Positions 8,693 to 18,171 are shown, numbered from the stretch's first letter. The stretch: 64,000 nt of DNA from Saprospiraceae bacterium (GCA_028285085.1 JANQQI010000080.1:1-64000), one strand, 5' to 3'. Numbers and translations are program-made. The notes: a model not told the origin generated them from the sequence alone.

Positions 8693-9094
8693 ATTTAATT
8701 GATCTTTATTGAATTCAGACGTTTATTATGCTGGTGGTTTTAGGCGAAAGTACCTAATGATCGTGTGTGGATTGATTTAGGATAAACGTCATCATCACCA
8801 TTTCCCAAAATCTTCCTTTTAAAAATCATCATTTATGGGAATATCGAGATAGGCTACAATATTAACTTTTGCTAATTGTTCATCCAACTTTGAAAAGCGG
8901 ATCTATTTAATCCCTTTCCTATCAAGCTCAAATAACAATTCTATACTATTTCCAGCCTTAAGTCATCCCTATCAATTTTGTCGGAATTCGTTTATCTTTA
9001 ATATCCTATCCAAAAAAGGATCGACGTTCAATCTTTTGATTTTTGATAAACGGTATCACATCCAAAAAATAGTAATTCAGAAAGACAAATAGCT
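8693..9094. other. Intergenic gap, nothing firm
   Basis: About 400 AT-rich bases without a credible ORF or repeat. Weak TAnnTTTG-like strings occur, none with a convincing -33 partner. Confidence 0.5.
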
Positions 9095-9550
9095 ATGTTC
9101 CAAAGTAGTTTTATAAAGCAACGTATGATCAGTCAATACAGGCGAGACATTAGCTTAGCGCGTTCGATGCTCTACGCTGCGACAGGCTTAATTGGCATTT
9201 TTTTAATATTAGGTATCATTTTTAATGCATCAAGACTTTCTATTTTTCAATTGTTGTCAAACGCTTCTGTTGGATTCTTCATTTGGATTTTCCTTTTTTT
9301 GACTTTTCTTGGATTGACAATCAATAGCTACAAACAGCCTCAAATTTCATTTCTTATCGCTGCTATTTTAGGCGGTATTCTCTTATTGATTTCGGTGATC
9401 AGTTTTTCTATCATTACGATGTTGATTTGGATTTTTTTCACACGCACATTGGTAAAAGGCTATTCTAGTCAAAAAGCATTAAATGCAACTAACGTGCATT
9501 CGGAGCATGGAAGAGAAGATATTCTAGATGATGGGTTTTTAAACGATTAG
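9095..9550 (+). CDS. Hypothetical small integral membrane protein
   Basis: A 151-aa protein that I do not recognise. Residues 1-24 are polar and basic, then four hydrophobic helices follow (about 26-46, 55-75, 83-100 and 100-118), and a polar tail. The overall plan resembles generic inner-membrane proteins of unknown function. Codon use is AT-rich, and the gene sits between two long AT-rich gaps without operon partners. The call rests on the length, an ATG start and the regular helix spacing. Confidence 0.6.
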   Translation: MFQSSFIKQRMISQYRRDISLARSMLYAATGLIGIFLILGIIFNASRLSIFQLLSNASVGFFIWIFLFLTFLGLTINSYKQPQISFLIAAILGGILLLISVISFSIITMLIWIFFTRTLVKGYSSQKALNATNVHSEHGREDILDDGFLND

Positions 9551-10198
9551 TCTTGAATGATGTTCTTCCAAGGAGGTTTTATCGTTCTTCTATATGAAAT
9601 AGTGTTGTAAGGAAAATCGTTTACAGTTATAAAAGAGACGATACACTACCGAGCTCCATTTTAAGGATGGCTTGACAATTAACAATTCTGAAGTCAGACA
9701 CTTTACTTATCTGCATTGATTTTTTATTCGGCATCTCATTATTATAAATCACATTATTAAAAAAGTAACTTCAAATTGCATCAAAAAAAGTGACCTTCCG
9801 TAATAATGTATACGTCTAAAGCCTGTGTAATAACCATTAATTGAAAAAAAAGTGACATTATTTAATTTTTTTTAATAATTTCGCGACAATTTAGTGCACA
9901 TTCTTTTTCGTTCTTTGAGTTTTGGTTTAATCACTTTAGTTTGCAAATTGACATTAATCAGCGCTGATTTTAAGCTCAGTGTTCTTGGTTTCTCTCATAA
10001 AAAACAGACTGCTTTTTGAAAAAAATTATCATCTGGCAGTGTTCCGCAAAACAGTAATTTGCTACACATAAATCCAAAACCAGATGAAGTATTAAGATGC
10101 GAGATCAACGCCCCCCCTCTCAAGGAAAAAATTGAATGTAATCTTTAGCACCGTTATTGTACACAATTAATTTTAAAACAGTAAAATTTAAACAGACG
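9551..10198. other. Long AT-rich intergenic region upstream of AT-hook gene
   Basis: Nearly 650 bases with no supported gene. It is rich in A and T tracts (for example around 9841-9885), which is also the kind of DNA an AT-hook protein binds, so self-regulation of the downstream gene is conceivable. No repeat or RNA gene is recognised. Confidence 0.45.
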
Positions 10199-10792
10199 AT
10201 GGGTACCTTAACTAAAGAGGAATATGCTCAGCTGATTCAAAATTACGAATCCGCGTTGCGTAAATTGCAAGAGCAAGTCCGAATCACCAAATCGACAATT
10301 GCCGATTTAAAGCAAGCTTCTAAAGAAGCAAAATCCAGCAATGGCATCATTGCTAAGCCAGCCGCTAAACGTGGACGGCCTAAAAAAGCTGCTGCTACTA
10401 AAGCCGCTTCAACTCCTGCCGCACCTAAGCGTCGCGGACGGCCTAAAAAAGCTGCTGCTACGACAACAACCGCTGCAGCTCCTGCCGCACCGAAACGTCG
10501 TGGACGACCTAAGAAAAATGTAGATCCTGCTTCTGAAGGCGTTGCTGCTCCAGCTCCTCCAAAAAAACGCGGACGGCCTAAAAAAGCTGCTGCTACTAAA
10601 ACCGCTACAACTCCTGCAGCGCCTAAGCGCCGCGGACGACCTAAGAAAAATGTAGATCCTGCCTCCGAAGGTGTTGCTGCTCCGGCTCCTCCAAAAAAAC
10701 GCGGACGGCCTAAGAAAAATGTAATTGTTGCCGGTGACCCTACCGCGCCAGCGCCACCTAAAAAGCGTGGACGACCTAAGAAAAAGGCTTAA
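10199..10792 (+). CDS. AT-hook DNA-binding protein, histone H1-like tail
   Basis: A 197-aa nucleoid-type protein starting at ATG 10199 (an upstream in-frame TTG at 10157 would add 14 residues but is less likely). Residues 1-45 form a short predicted coiled coil (TKEEYAQLIQNYESALRKL). The remainder is Ala/Pro/Lys-rich with seven AT-hooks, each K-[RK]-R-G-R-P-K-K or a close variant, which insert into the minor groove of AT-rich DNA. A two-hook unit containing NVDPASEGVAAPAPP is duplicated, so the array grew by internal duplication. Likely a DNA-bending or compaction protein. It is followed by a clear terminator. Confidence 0.88.
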   Translation: MGTLTKEEYAQLIQNYESALRKLQEQVRITKSTIADLKQASKEAKSSNGIIAKPAAKRGRPKKAAATKAASTPAAPKRRGRPKKAAATTTTAAAPAAPKRRGRPKKNVDPASEGVAAPAPPKKRGRPKKAAATKTATTPAAPKRRGRPKKNVDPASEGVAAPAPPKKRGRPKKNVIVAGDPTAPAPPKKRGRPKKKA

Positions 10793-10892
10793 TATAAAGA
10801 CGAGCAGTTATTTCGTCAGCGTGGTCTCTAGCATTACATGCTGACCGAAATCACTAACCGAATAAAAATATAAGCCTCTCTCTCATAAAAAG

Positions 10893-10919
10893 ACCTCGAA
10901 CTTGCTTCGGGGTTTTTTT
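10893..10919 (+). terminator. Rho-independent terminator
   Basis: ACCTCGAA pairs with TTCGGGGT (one G-T wobble) over a CTTGC loop and runs into seven Ts. It ends the AT-hook gene. It also argues against the TTG at 10918 as start of the next gene. Confidence 0.82.
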
Positions 10920-11022
10920 GTGCCCCAAAACAAAAAAAGATCATCCGTTAACATTATTGTTGGGAATTATTTCTAAAGGATTAGAGTTATTACCATTAGA
11001 ACACTCAACAATACCCCTACAA

Positions 11023-11838
11023 ATGACCAACAAAACCACAATTGCTTACCTAACGAACGCACTACCACCTACTTTACCAATTCCCCCCGAAGAAGATATT
11101 ATTCCTCTTGCTCCCACCTTGCCCCCCTTTAATGGTCGGTTACCCTATGGTCTAGATTATGAATACCATTACTATGAACGCGAAGAAAAATATTATCGCT
11201 TGGGCCAAAAATGTACAAAAGACTTCCCTATTCGTTCTATGCTCACTTTTCTGCGTTTACAAAATACCGGCATCTACGATTATGATAAAGCCGCACGCGC
11301 CCAAGCCATTTTATGGATGAATGAAAATCAAGAAAAATTCCACATCTATTGGTGGGGACCATTTCATAAGCCAGGTGAAGAATACGGCATTATTCAGGTC
11401 CGATATCGCGAATACCTGGCAGTAAGTTGGCCGGAGGATGTGGACTTTTATCAAAAACTAGCGGGTCCTCCATTCCATTGGTATACGCCATTCCTAATAC
11501 TTATTGATTTTTTAGTGACAACGGCAAAGCAACTCATTGCACTTCTTTTAGAAAAGCCTGCACCGGTGCAATACTCCGAATTATATACAAAGGAGCAAAA
11601 AGCATTTGCCAATCGAAAGTTGCAAGAAATTGACAATTTGCAAAAAGAAGAAAGATCACCTTGGCTAGATAATTTGCTGGATAGGTTGAAAAACAAGTAT
11701 ATTGAGTACATTAGTGAGATATCTTGGATTAATGATCTACTCAAAAAGAACTCAAAAAAAGCGTTATCCACTTCTGAACAACAATCATCCCATGATTTTT
11801 CTGGGGATCATAGTTCTTACTTTAGCAACTTGCCGTAA
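11023..11838 (+). CDS. Hypothetical protein
   Basis: A 271-aa protein from ATG 11023; the same frame extends back to a TTG inside the preceding terminator, which is an unlikely start. I do not recognise the family. Features seen: a proline-rich head (PPTLPIPPEED and PLAPTLPPFNG), a tyrosine-rich stretch (LDYEYHYYEREEKYY), a compact middle segment with WWGPFHKPGEEYGIIQVRY, one hydrophobic segment (WYTPFLILIDFLV) and a Lys/Glu-rich, possibly helical C-terminus. No signal peptide. The last 47 nt overlap the start of the next gene in another frame, suggesting translational coupling. Confidence 0.6.
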   Translation: MTNKTTIAYLTNALPPTLPIPPEEDIIPLAPTLPPFNGRLPYGLDYEYHYYEREEKYYRLGQKCTKDFPIRSMLTFLRLQNTGIYDYDKAARAQAILWMNENQEKFHIYWWGPFHKPGEEYGIIQVRYREYLAVSWPEDVDFYQKLAGPPFHWYTPFLILIDFLVTTAKQLIALLLEKPAPVQYSELYTKEQKAFANRKLQEIDNLQKEERSPWLDNLLDRLKNKYIEYISEISWINDLLKKNSKKALSTSEQQSSHDFSGDHSSYFSNLP

Positions 11839-12688
11839 GGAATCGACTTCATCCGATTTACCTCCCCCCTATCCTATTGCCAATGAATTAGAGCTGATCA
11901 CTGCATTGCCCAGCACGATTTCAGAAAGTTCCGGCTTAGCCTGGATTGACAATCAATTGTGGACCATTAATGATAGTGGTAATCCTGCAGAATTATATGA
12001 AGTCGCCACGGCTTCAAATAGTCTTTTGCAAACTTTGGCTTTAGCAAATTCTGAAAATATAGATTGGGAAGCCCTTACTTTTTCCGATTCCATATTGTAT
12101 ATCGCCGATTTCGGAAATAATTCCGGGACCAGAGAAAATATGACGCTTTATGCACTTCCACGAGAAGAATTGCAAAATGATCAATTGATAAATATAGAGT
12201 CCATTACTTTTGAAATTACCGGTCGGCCGCAAAATCCAGAACCGGAGCAACACAATTTCAATTTTGAAGCATTGATCCATTTCGATGGTTCGCTTTACAT
12301 TTTTTCAAAAAACCATTTAAATCTTCAAACCACTATTTATCAATTGCAATTAGAGGATCCAAGTCAGGCAGAAATCGTCGATTCCTTCAATACGGATGGC
12401 CTCATTACTGATGCCGCTCTACATCCCGATGGCAATTTGCTTTGCCTTTTAGGCTATAATCGAAAAGATGGTGCATTTGCCCCTTTCGTTTGGATATTTT
12501 CGCGTACAACGGATAGCTCCGATTTTCCTAATCCAAGATTCATGAATCAACAAAGGGTTGATTTGCCAATTACTACTCAGACCGAAGGTATCACTCATTT
12601 TGAAAATGATCGTTTTTTCATTAGTAGTGAAGCAGAAAATGGCAGCGGCGCTAATTTATATTTGTTGGATGTTGCTCCGTGGCGTTAG
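11792..12688 (+). CDS. Predicted lipoprotein, beta-propeller-like
   Basis: A 298-aa product. The chosen start, ATG 11792, gives MIFLGIIVLTLATC, a good lipobox; the open frame extends upstream to 11702, but that would bury the signal. The mature part looks like a propeller: ESSGLAWIDNQLWTINDSGN, ENIDWEALTFSDSILYIADFG, FNFEALIHFDGSLYIFSKN, TDAALHPDGNLLCLLGYN and TEGITHFENDRFFISSEAEN recur at blade-like spacing. Similar patterns occur in phytase-like and SdiA-regulated propellers, so a hydrolase or binding role is possible but unproven. It overlaps the upstream hypothetical gene and probably shares its transcript. Confidence 0.68.
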   Translation: MIFLGIIVLTLATCRKESTSSDLPPPYPIANELELITALPSTISESSGLAWIDNQLWTINDSGNPAELYEVATASNSLLQTLALANSENIDWEALTFSDSILYIADFGNNSGTRENMTLYALPREELQNDQLINIESITFEITGRPQNPEPEQHNFNFEALIHFDGSLYIFSKNHLNLQTTIYQLQLEDPSQAEIVDSFNTDGLITDAALHPDGNLLCLLGYNRKDGAFAPFVWIFSRTTDSSDFPNPRFMNQQRVDLPITTQTEGITHFENDRFFISSEAENGSGANLYLLDVAPWR

Positions 12689-12915
12689 TCATCAACCCTG
12701 CTAAAATGATTTAAGATTGGCAAAATGTTCTTCATTCCTCACCATCATGGATAAATTTAAACCAGGGCCTAAGTTATCGTGTGACTTATCAATTTTCGGC
12801 AATTTTGCCTTATTTGCAAAAGTTTGATGTCTCTCGTCAAACATCTTTTCCCATTATCCAGTTATTTTCTTGCGCTTAGCCTTCAATTGAAATAAATTGC
12901 CCGTATTATAATACT

Positions 12916-15375
12916 ATGATCCCAATGATGAGTTTACGAAGTGGTGTCCTGTTAGGTTTAATGTGTTGGTTTTTGCCAACGAGCCAAGCTCAATTGGTTA
13001 TTAATGAAGTCTGCAGTAGTAATCAAACAATTATTGCCGACGAGGAAAATGATTTCCCGGATTGGATTGAGTTGTACAACGGATCAGATCAAACGATTAA
13101 TCTCTCCGGTTACAGTCTCAGTGATGATATGGATAATCCGGATAGATGGATTTTTCCAAATATTAATATTCCCGCTCAGAGTTACTTATTAATCTTCGCT
13201 TCGGGGAAAAACTTTTTGGGCGAAGATCCCCACACCAATTTCAAATTATCGAAGGATGGCGAATTCCTGATGCTCAGTGACCCCTCTGGGAATTTAATCG
13301 ATGAATTATTTATTCTCGCACTTGACGAAGATGTTTCTTACGGCCGGCAACCGGATGGTAGTCCAGATTGGTATTATTTTTTACAACCCAGCCCGGCGAA
13401 TAGCAATAATGGTATCAGTACGGTTAGTCGAGCTATGCCTCCCATTTTCGAAACGACACAACGTAATTTTTCCGAATCAACAGCAATCGTACTAAGTTGT
13501 CCTGAGCCCAACTGTACCATTTATTTCACCCGTGATGGTCATATTCCCGATCAGGCGGATGAATTATATACAGAACCTATTCTTTTAGATTCTACCACCG
13601 CTATTCGGGCGCGCGTTTTCATTCCCGGTGCTTTTCCCTCCGAAATTATCACCACCACCTATTTCATTAATGAGAACCATACTTTGCCCATTATGGCTTT
13701 GACGACCGAGCCGGAATTACTCTGGGACGAAGAGGAAGGCATTTTCACGCTCGGCCCGGATGCAGACCCAGAATATCCTTTTTATGGCGCGAATTATTGG
13801 CAGGATATCGAGGTACCCGTCAACATGGAATTTTTGGAAAATGATTTTGATCCGCAGCTCAATCTTCCTCTCGGACTAAAAACCCACGGGGGGCGTTCTG
13901 CACGTACCCGCGATCTAAAATCTGTACGCCTGCTTGCCAAAGCAAAATACGGCACCCCTTTAATTGATTATTCTTTTTACGACTACAAATTTGCGGAGCA
14001 TTTTAAACGCATTGTCTTGCGTAATGCCAGCGGAGATTATAATCGAGCGCATATGCGCGATGCCTTCCTCGCTCGCTATTACATCAAAAGTGGGCTCAAT
14101 ATTGATGTTTTGGCCCACCGCCCGGTCGTTTATTACGTCAACGGCATTTATCACGGTGTGATGAATTTGCGTGAGAAGTCGGACAAATTCTTTTTAGAAT
14201 ATGACTACGGTGCCGATATTGAAAATGTAGACCTGTTGGAAGAAGATACTATTGTGGTAGAAGGAAGTTTTGAAATATTTGATGCGATGGAGGCATTTGT
14301 GCTCAACAATGATCAGACCCAGCAAGAGATCTTCGATACAACTGCTTCTTACTTTGATGTGGAGCACATTGCAGATTATTATATCGCCCAAACCGCTATC
14401 AATAATTTTGATTGGCCACACAACAACATAAAATTCTGGCGAGAGCGCAAAGCAGGTTCACGCTGGCGATATTTGCTATTCGATATGGACGTTGCCATGC
14501 ATTTGCAAGGTTGGACTAAAGCATCGGCCGATATCTTTGGTAATAAGATGCCCCGTGATTCCATTCGACACATTAAGTTGTTTAAAAAGTTTTTAGAAAA
14601 CACTAATTACCGACATTACTTCCTCAATCGCTACGCAGATCTTTTGAACACCATTTATCGCACAGAAATTTTCATCGCGGAAATCAAGCGAAGTCGGGAT
14701 GAAATTGCCCCCGAAATGGAACGTCACTTGCCAATGTGGGGAAAAACCTACGATAACTGGTACAATAACGAAGTAGAAAAGCTCATCACCTTCGCGGAAT
14801 TACGACCACCTTACGCCCGTCAATACCTCATGGACTATTTCGGCTTGGATGATGAAGTTGAGCTGGATTTGCAAGTCTACCCACCGGAAGCTGGTCAAAT
14901 CGCCATTAATACCATCACTCCAGAGCAACTGCCTTGGGATGGCATCTATTTCCAGGACATCCCTGTCAAACTCAATGCCATTGCCAATCCAGGTTTCACC
15001 TTCAGTCATTGGGAATCAGCGAAGGCTTTACGAGATCAACCCACCTCAACAGCAGTAGAAGTTGCGTTTACAGAAGACGAAAGCCTAGTCGCCGTTTTTC
15101 GCCCAGCTGACGCTCCAACCGCAACTATTCAAGTGGTCCCTAATCCGGTACAGCAATTATTAGAGTTCGAATTCACTGCACCACAGCTCGACCAGTACCG
15201 CTGGACCATCGTCAATAGCCTTGGCCAACAGTATTACGAAGAGACTGATGTCACCCTGGTCACGGGAATCCATCAATTTCAATTCCAGGCAAAGGACCTC
15301 CCACCCGGCACCTACTTTTTGTACATTGCCAACGAGGATGAGATCGTCGCCAAGACGCGGTTTGTGAAATATTAG
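12916..15375 (+). CDS. CotH-kinase family secreted protein with lamin tail and T9SS sorting domain
   Basis: An 819-aa secreted multidomain protein. The signal peptide ends TSQA-Q near residue 26. An LTD domain follows (LVINEVCSSNQTII, FPDWIELYNG, NLSGYSLSDD), then a chitobiase C-terminal-like domain (about residues 170-255: CTIYFTRDGHIPDQAD, TTAIRARVF). The CotH domain spans about 290-600: LKTHGGRSARTRDLKSVRL, RIVLRNASGDYNRAHMRD, NGIYHGVMNLREK and the metal-binding FDMD near residue 522. CotH proteins are atypical kinases phosphorylating secreted targets. The last 80 residues are a T9SS type A tail (VVPNPVQQLLEFEF, NSLGQQYYEE, GTYFLYI). The substrate is unknown. Three ATGs compete for the start. 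Confidence 0.9.
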   Translation: MIPMMSLRSGVLLGLMCWFLPTSQAQLVINEVCSSNQTIIADEENDFPDWIELYNGSDQTINLSGYSLSDDMDNPDRWIFPNINIPAQSYLLIFASGKNFLGEDPHTNFKLSKDGEFLMLSDPSGNLIDELFILALDEDVSYGRQPDGSPDWYYFLQPSPANSNNGISTVSRAMPPIFETTQRNFSESTAIVLSCPEPNCTIYFTRDGHIPDQADELYTEPILLDSTTAIRARVFIPGAFPSEIITTTYFINENHTLPIMALTTEPELLWDEEEGIFTLGPDADPEYPFYGANYWQDIEVPVNMEFLENDFDPQLNLPLGLKTHGGRSARTRDLKSVRLLAKAKYGTPLIDYSFYDYKFAEHFKRIVLRNASGDYNRAHMRDAFLARYYIKSGLNIDVLAHRPVVYYVNGIYHGVMNLREKSDKFFLEYDYGADIENVDLLEEDTIVVEGSFEIFDAMEAFVLNNDQTQQEIFDTTASYFDVEHIADYYIAQTAINNFDWPHNNIKFWRERKAGSRWRYLLFDMDVAMHLQGWTKASADIFGNKMPRDSIRHIKLFKKFLENTNYRHYFLNRYADLLNTIYRTEIFIAEIKRSRDEIAPEMERHLPMWGKTYDNWYNNEVEKLITFAELRPPYARQYLMDYFGLDDEVELDLQVYPPEAGQIAINTITPEQLPWDGIYFQDIPVKLNAIANPGFTFSHWESAKALRDQPTSTAVEVAFTEDESLVAVFRPADAPTATIQVVPNPVQQLLEFEFTAPQLDQYRWTIVNSLGQQYYEETDVTLVTGIHQFQFQAKDLPPGTYFLYIANEDEIVAKTRFVKY

Positions 15376-15841
15376 ATTTTCTGCCTAAGCTTTTTGCGTA
15401 AAATTCACTTAGCGATTAAATAGAATTTGCTCAAGCTTCTCTTCTTTAGGTCAGCTATTTACTCATTCTAACCTTCATTCTAGAAGTCTTCTATCTTGAT
15501 AGAATCCTGAGACAAATAGCTCTAGGATTATTAGCACAGGCAACAAAATGTCGCATAGAAGACAAATTGTAGCTATGTCTTGAAATTTCCCAGCTTGATT
15601 TATGGAATTTGATGGTTTCCGGAATCTATAGATTGTGACGCAACAATTGTCTTTTGGCCAAAATGAATAGCGCGTTGCAAATTACCATAACTGCTCCTGG
15701 TAAAGACTGGTGAGCTATATGCCCAAAGTATCTTGCGACCAAGCTGGTCGGCGGCGGCGGACAGCGGGTGGGTCCCACCCTCAAAGCCCCAAGCTACATC
15801 TTCTTCCTAAAATATTACCCTTAAGGCTATAATAATTGGCT
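15376..15841. other. Intergenic region between convergent genes, contains repeat copy A
   Basis: There is no supported gene. The segment separates the CotH protein from the convergent GT2 gene. Its only recognisable content is the GC-rich 92-bp repeat copy near its right end, which stands out against the AT-rich surroundings. Confidence 0.6.
15698..15789 (+). repeat. 92-bp GC-rich dispersed repeat, copy A
   Basis: This 92-bp block aligns, with a few single-base gaps, to the reverse complement of 60580-60671, also 92 bp. Shared blocks include TGGTCGGCGG and CCCTCAAAGCCC. Copy A contains a GGGTGGG/CCCACCC hairpin with a one-base loop. Both copies are intergenic. It could be a REP-like element or the remnant of a coding sequence, since one frame gives WSAxAxxGxxPPSKP in both copies. 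Confidence 0.6.
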
Positions 15842-17095
15842 TTAGTCTCTCTCCCAATACTGCCGTAAAAACAATAGCTGATCACGAGCCACTCTTCGAG
15901 GCTTCTCCACAATTTCAAGGCTTGACAGTAAATCTTCTACGGCCACGATTACAGGGACATCCGGATAAGCATGATCGCGTAAATAGTGAGCAAATTTCAT
16001 CACCATGAATGGATCAAACCATTGGAACCATCGTTTTTGAAATTGTACCTGACTGCCGGTATGCTGTTGGATTTCCAGAATTTTATTAATTACAGCCTGC
16101 CCTTCCAGGAATTGCTGAACCACTAAAGGTAACTGATCAATAGATGCTTCCAGGGTTGCTCGATCGAGTAAATACCAATCCGGTACATTTTCCAATAATT
16201 GCTTCAAATCGCGAAAGCTTTGAAAATGGTAAGTCAGACGCTCTCCACCTTGCTCTAGAGCATCCCCAACGGCCTTACCTGTCCCAAAGGGTACCCGATC
16301 CGAAATACGGGGTGAAGGAATGATCGTAGTGCTATTCAACTCTCCTAAGGTTCCCACGAGCATAAATTTATTGAGGAAATAAAAGTCCTCTCCAGCCTTA
16401 CGGGTATTCATTCCACCCTGCTTTTCGTAAGCGGAGCAACGAACGGCCATGGCTGAGCCAATAGTTTCAAACGCGTGAGGATAGGTAGCGTAGCGCTTGG
16501 CTAAAGTGTAATAGCGCAAATGCAGTTCGTAGGCACCAATGGCTTCGTAAATCTCCGAAGAATAATCTTCTCCGGTCAACGGATGTTCATAGTGGATACT
16601 GACGGCTTCCCGCACAGGATATTGATTAAAATACGATTGCAAGGCCTTAAAGTAGTTGGGTTGACATAGACTATCCGCATCAAAGCATGCGATGATGCCA
16701 GTCGCCTGTTGGCCCACGGCCCGAAAACGCCGTACAGCTTCATCCATACCAGCTTTCCGGGCTAATCCTACCCCAGCTTTACGAAGCGGGAGCTCCAAAT
16801 ACACGGGATAAAATCGTAAAGTGGTAGCTGACTGTTGCGCTTGCCAAGCGGTGATCGCTTCCAGAGCAGATTGATTACGGGCGCGGACTTCGGGGGTATC
16901 TTTCTGACTATCATTAATCAAGATGATGACTTCAACGGTGCCATCAATGTCTTCGCAAGCCGCCAAGCTTTCCAGAGACCGTAATATTTGCGTTTCATTG
17001 TAACAAGGAATCACTACAATAATCGATAAATTATCGGCTGGAGGGATATCTATTAAAGGTGGAAATAAGGCGCGTTTTGACAAGTAGTCAGTCAT
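15842..17095 (-). CDS. Family 2 glycosyltransferase
   Basis: A 417-aa GT-A fold glycosyltransferase starting at ATG 17095 (the open frame reaches 17128, but MTDYLSKRALFPP is the more natural beginning). The nucleotide-sugar-binding core reads LSIIVVIPCYNE near residue 25, the metal-binding motif is CFDADS near residue 140, and GGMNTRKAGEDFYFLNK carries the ED acceptor motif. It lacks transmembrane helices, so it is a cytosolic or peripheral enzyme. The donor and acceptor are unknown. It stands alone between a hairpin terminator upstream and the repeat-bearing gap downstream. It would fit surface polysaccharide or glycolipid synthesis. Confidence 0.85.
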   Translation of the reverse strand: MTDYLSKRALFPPLIDIPPADNLSIIVVIPCYNETQILRSLESLAACEDIDGTVEVIILINDSQKDTPEVRARNQSALEAITAWQAQQSATTLRFYPVYLELPLRKAGVGLARKAGMDEAVRRFRAVGQQATGIIACFDADSLCQPNYFKALQSYFNQYPVREAVSIHYEHPLTGEDYSSEIYEAIGAYELHLRYYTLAKRYATYPHAFETIGSAMAVRCSAYEKQGGMNTRKAGEDFYFLNKFMLVGTLGELNSTTIIPSPRISDRVPFGTGKAVGDALEQGGERLTYHFQSFRDLKQLLENVPDWYLLDRATLEASIDQLPLVVQQFLEGQAVINKILEIQQHTGSQVQFQKRWFQWFDPFMVMKFAHYLRDHAYPDVPVIVAVEDLLSSLEIVEKPRRVARDQLLFLRQYWERD

Positions 17096-17126
17096 TCTTA
17101 AAAATACAACGCTCCGGGCATAAAGC

Positions 17127-17164
17127 AAAAATCCAAATGACTCGAATCAACGAATCATTTGGAT
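17127..17164 (-). terminator. Rho-independent terminator (minus strand)
   Basis: ATCCAAATGA (17131-17140) pairs with TCATTTGGAT (17155-17164). Read on the minus strand, the hairpin is followed by a T-run. It ends the small T9SS protein gene just before the GT2 start. Confidence 0.75.
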
Positions 17165-17258
17165 AATAGATAAAAGCGGAGTATTACAGCACATAAAAAT
17201 ATGCTGCTTTGGAGATCTTAGAGTTTGTTTAAATTTCTATCGGCTGACAACCAATATT

Positions 17259-17876
17259 TTATTTGATTTGCAACTTTTTTATAATATGTTGCTGATCGAT
17301 AGTCATCGTTAAAATGTATAGACCGGGTGGCGTATCCGGTAACGAAAGTGAAAACTGATTATCGCTTCCGCTCCAGCCTAAGCCCAATCGTCGGCCATCA
17401 ATACTCATTAGTTCAAATACCGGGTCGTCAATATTGAGGCTGTTATCTGTCACGTCGACGGTAATAGCTACAGATTGATCCACTGGATTCGGCCAAATTT
17501 GTACTTCGTTTTCGTCCAAAACATTAAAAAGGACTTCCAATACCTCACTATAATTCGGAGTACCATCAAAATCGATTTGCTTAATGCGATACATCAATGT
17601 ACCCGTCGGAGGTGCTCCGTCCATAGCGGTGTAATTGCCTCCAGCCGGTAAGCTGGCAATGGGATCGACAACGGCTACTTCCTGCCAGGCGTCACCGTTT
17701 AAGGAACGTTCAACGACAAAATGTTGATTGTTGACTTCAGAATCGGTGCCCCATTTTAGAATAACTTCTTCTCCATAGGGCGTAGCGGTGAAATAAACAT
17801 ATTTCACTTCGGCTTGTGCTTTCTGGCAAATACAAAAACTAAGAATAAGTAAAGAGTAGAATACCTTTGACATCAT
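17259..17876 (-). CDS. Small secreted protein with T9SS type A sorting domain
   Basis: A 205-aa exported protein. Signal peptide about residues 1-22 (SLLILSFCICQKAQA). The middle is a fibronectin type III-like strand set: VILKWGTDSEVNNQHFVVER, WQEVAVV, MYRIKQIDFDGTPNYSEV, which is the usual pre-sorting module in Bacteroidota. The final 80 residues are the sorting domain (IWPNPVDQSVAI, LMSIDGRRLG, PPGLYILTM, KKLQIK). There is no catalytic domain, so it is a bare Fn3-plus-sorting protein, possibly an adhesin or filler. It has its own terminator at 17127-17164. Confidence 0.82.
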   Translation of the reverse strand: MMSKVFYSLLILSFCICQKAQAEVKYVYFTATPYGEEVILKWGTDSEVNNQHFVVERSLNGDAWQEVAVVDPIASLPAGGNYTAMDGAPPTGTLMYRIKQIDFDGTPNYSEVLEVLFNVLDENEVQIWPNPVDQSVAITVDVTDNSLNIDDPVFELMSIDGRRLGLGWSGSDNQFSLSLPDTPPGLYILTMTIDQQHIIKKLQIK

Positions 17877-18076
17877 GTACTTCTATTTTCTCGTGATAAA
17901 ATGACAATTCGTATCATTCTGCACGGGAGGAATTGCAAATGATAAAGGCGTTTGGTGGTCAGTGTCGTCTTTAGGGAAAATGAGCCGATACTGGCTCTAC
18001 ATGTGGAGTGATGTTTTAGTCTGCCTGAGTCTTCTGCTCAGTTTCATCAGGCAAAGATCAAGAACTGGGCCAAAGC

Positions 18077-18108
18077 AAAAACCTCTGACACAATTCCTGC
18101 ATCAGAGG
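18077..18108 (-). terminator. Rho-independent terminator (minus strand)
   Basis: CCTCTGA (18082-18088) pairs with TCAGAGG (18102-18108). On the minus strand the stem is followed by five Ts. It lies 64 nt beyond the last DUF4252 gene, so it probably ends the whole sigma/anti-sigma/DUF4252 operon. Confidence 0.75.
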
Positions 18109-18171
18109 CTTGACATTAAAACTAATCAAAAGATGATATCGGAGTAAGTATGAAAAAATAGAGTCTTTAAT

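Noticed and set aside
10918-11022. Upstream TTG start for the hypothetical gene at 11023
   Set aside because: It lies within the T-run of the AT-hook gene terminator, so ribosomes are unlikely to start there.
17962-18147. 61-aa open frame on the plus strand
   Set aside because: It runs through the operon terminator hairpin and shows no protein-like pattern.
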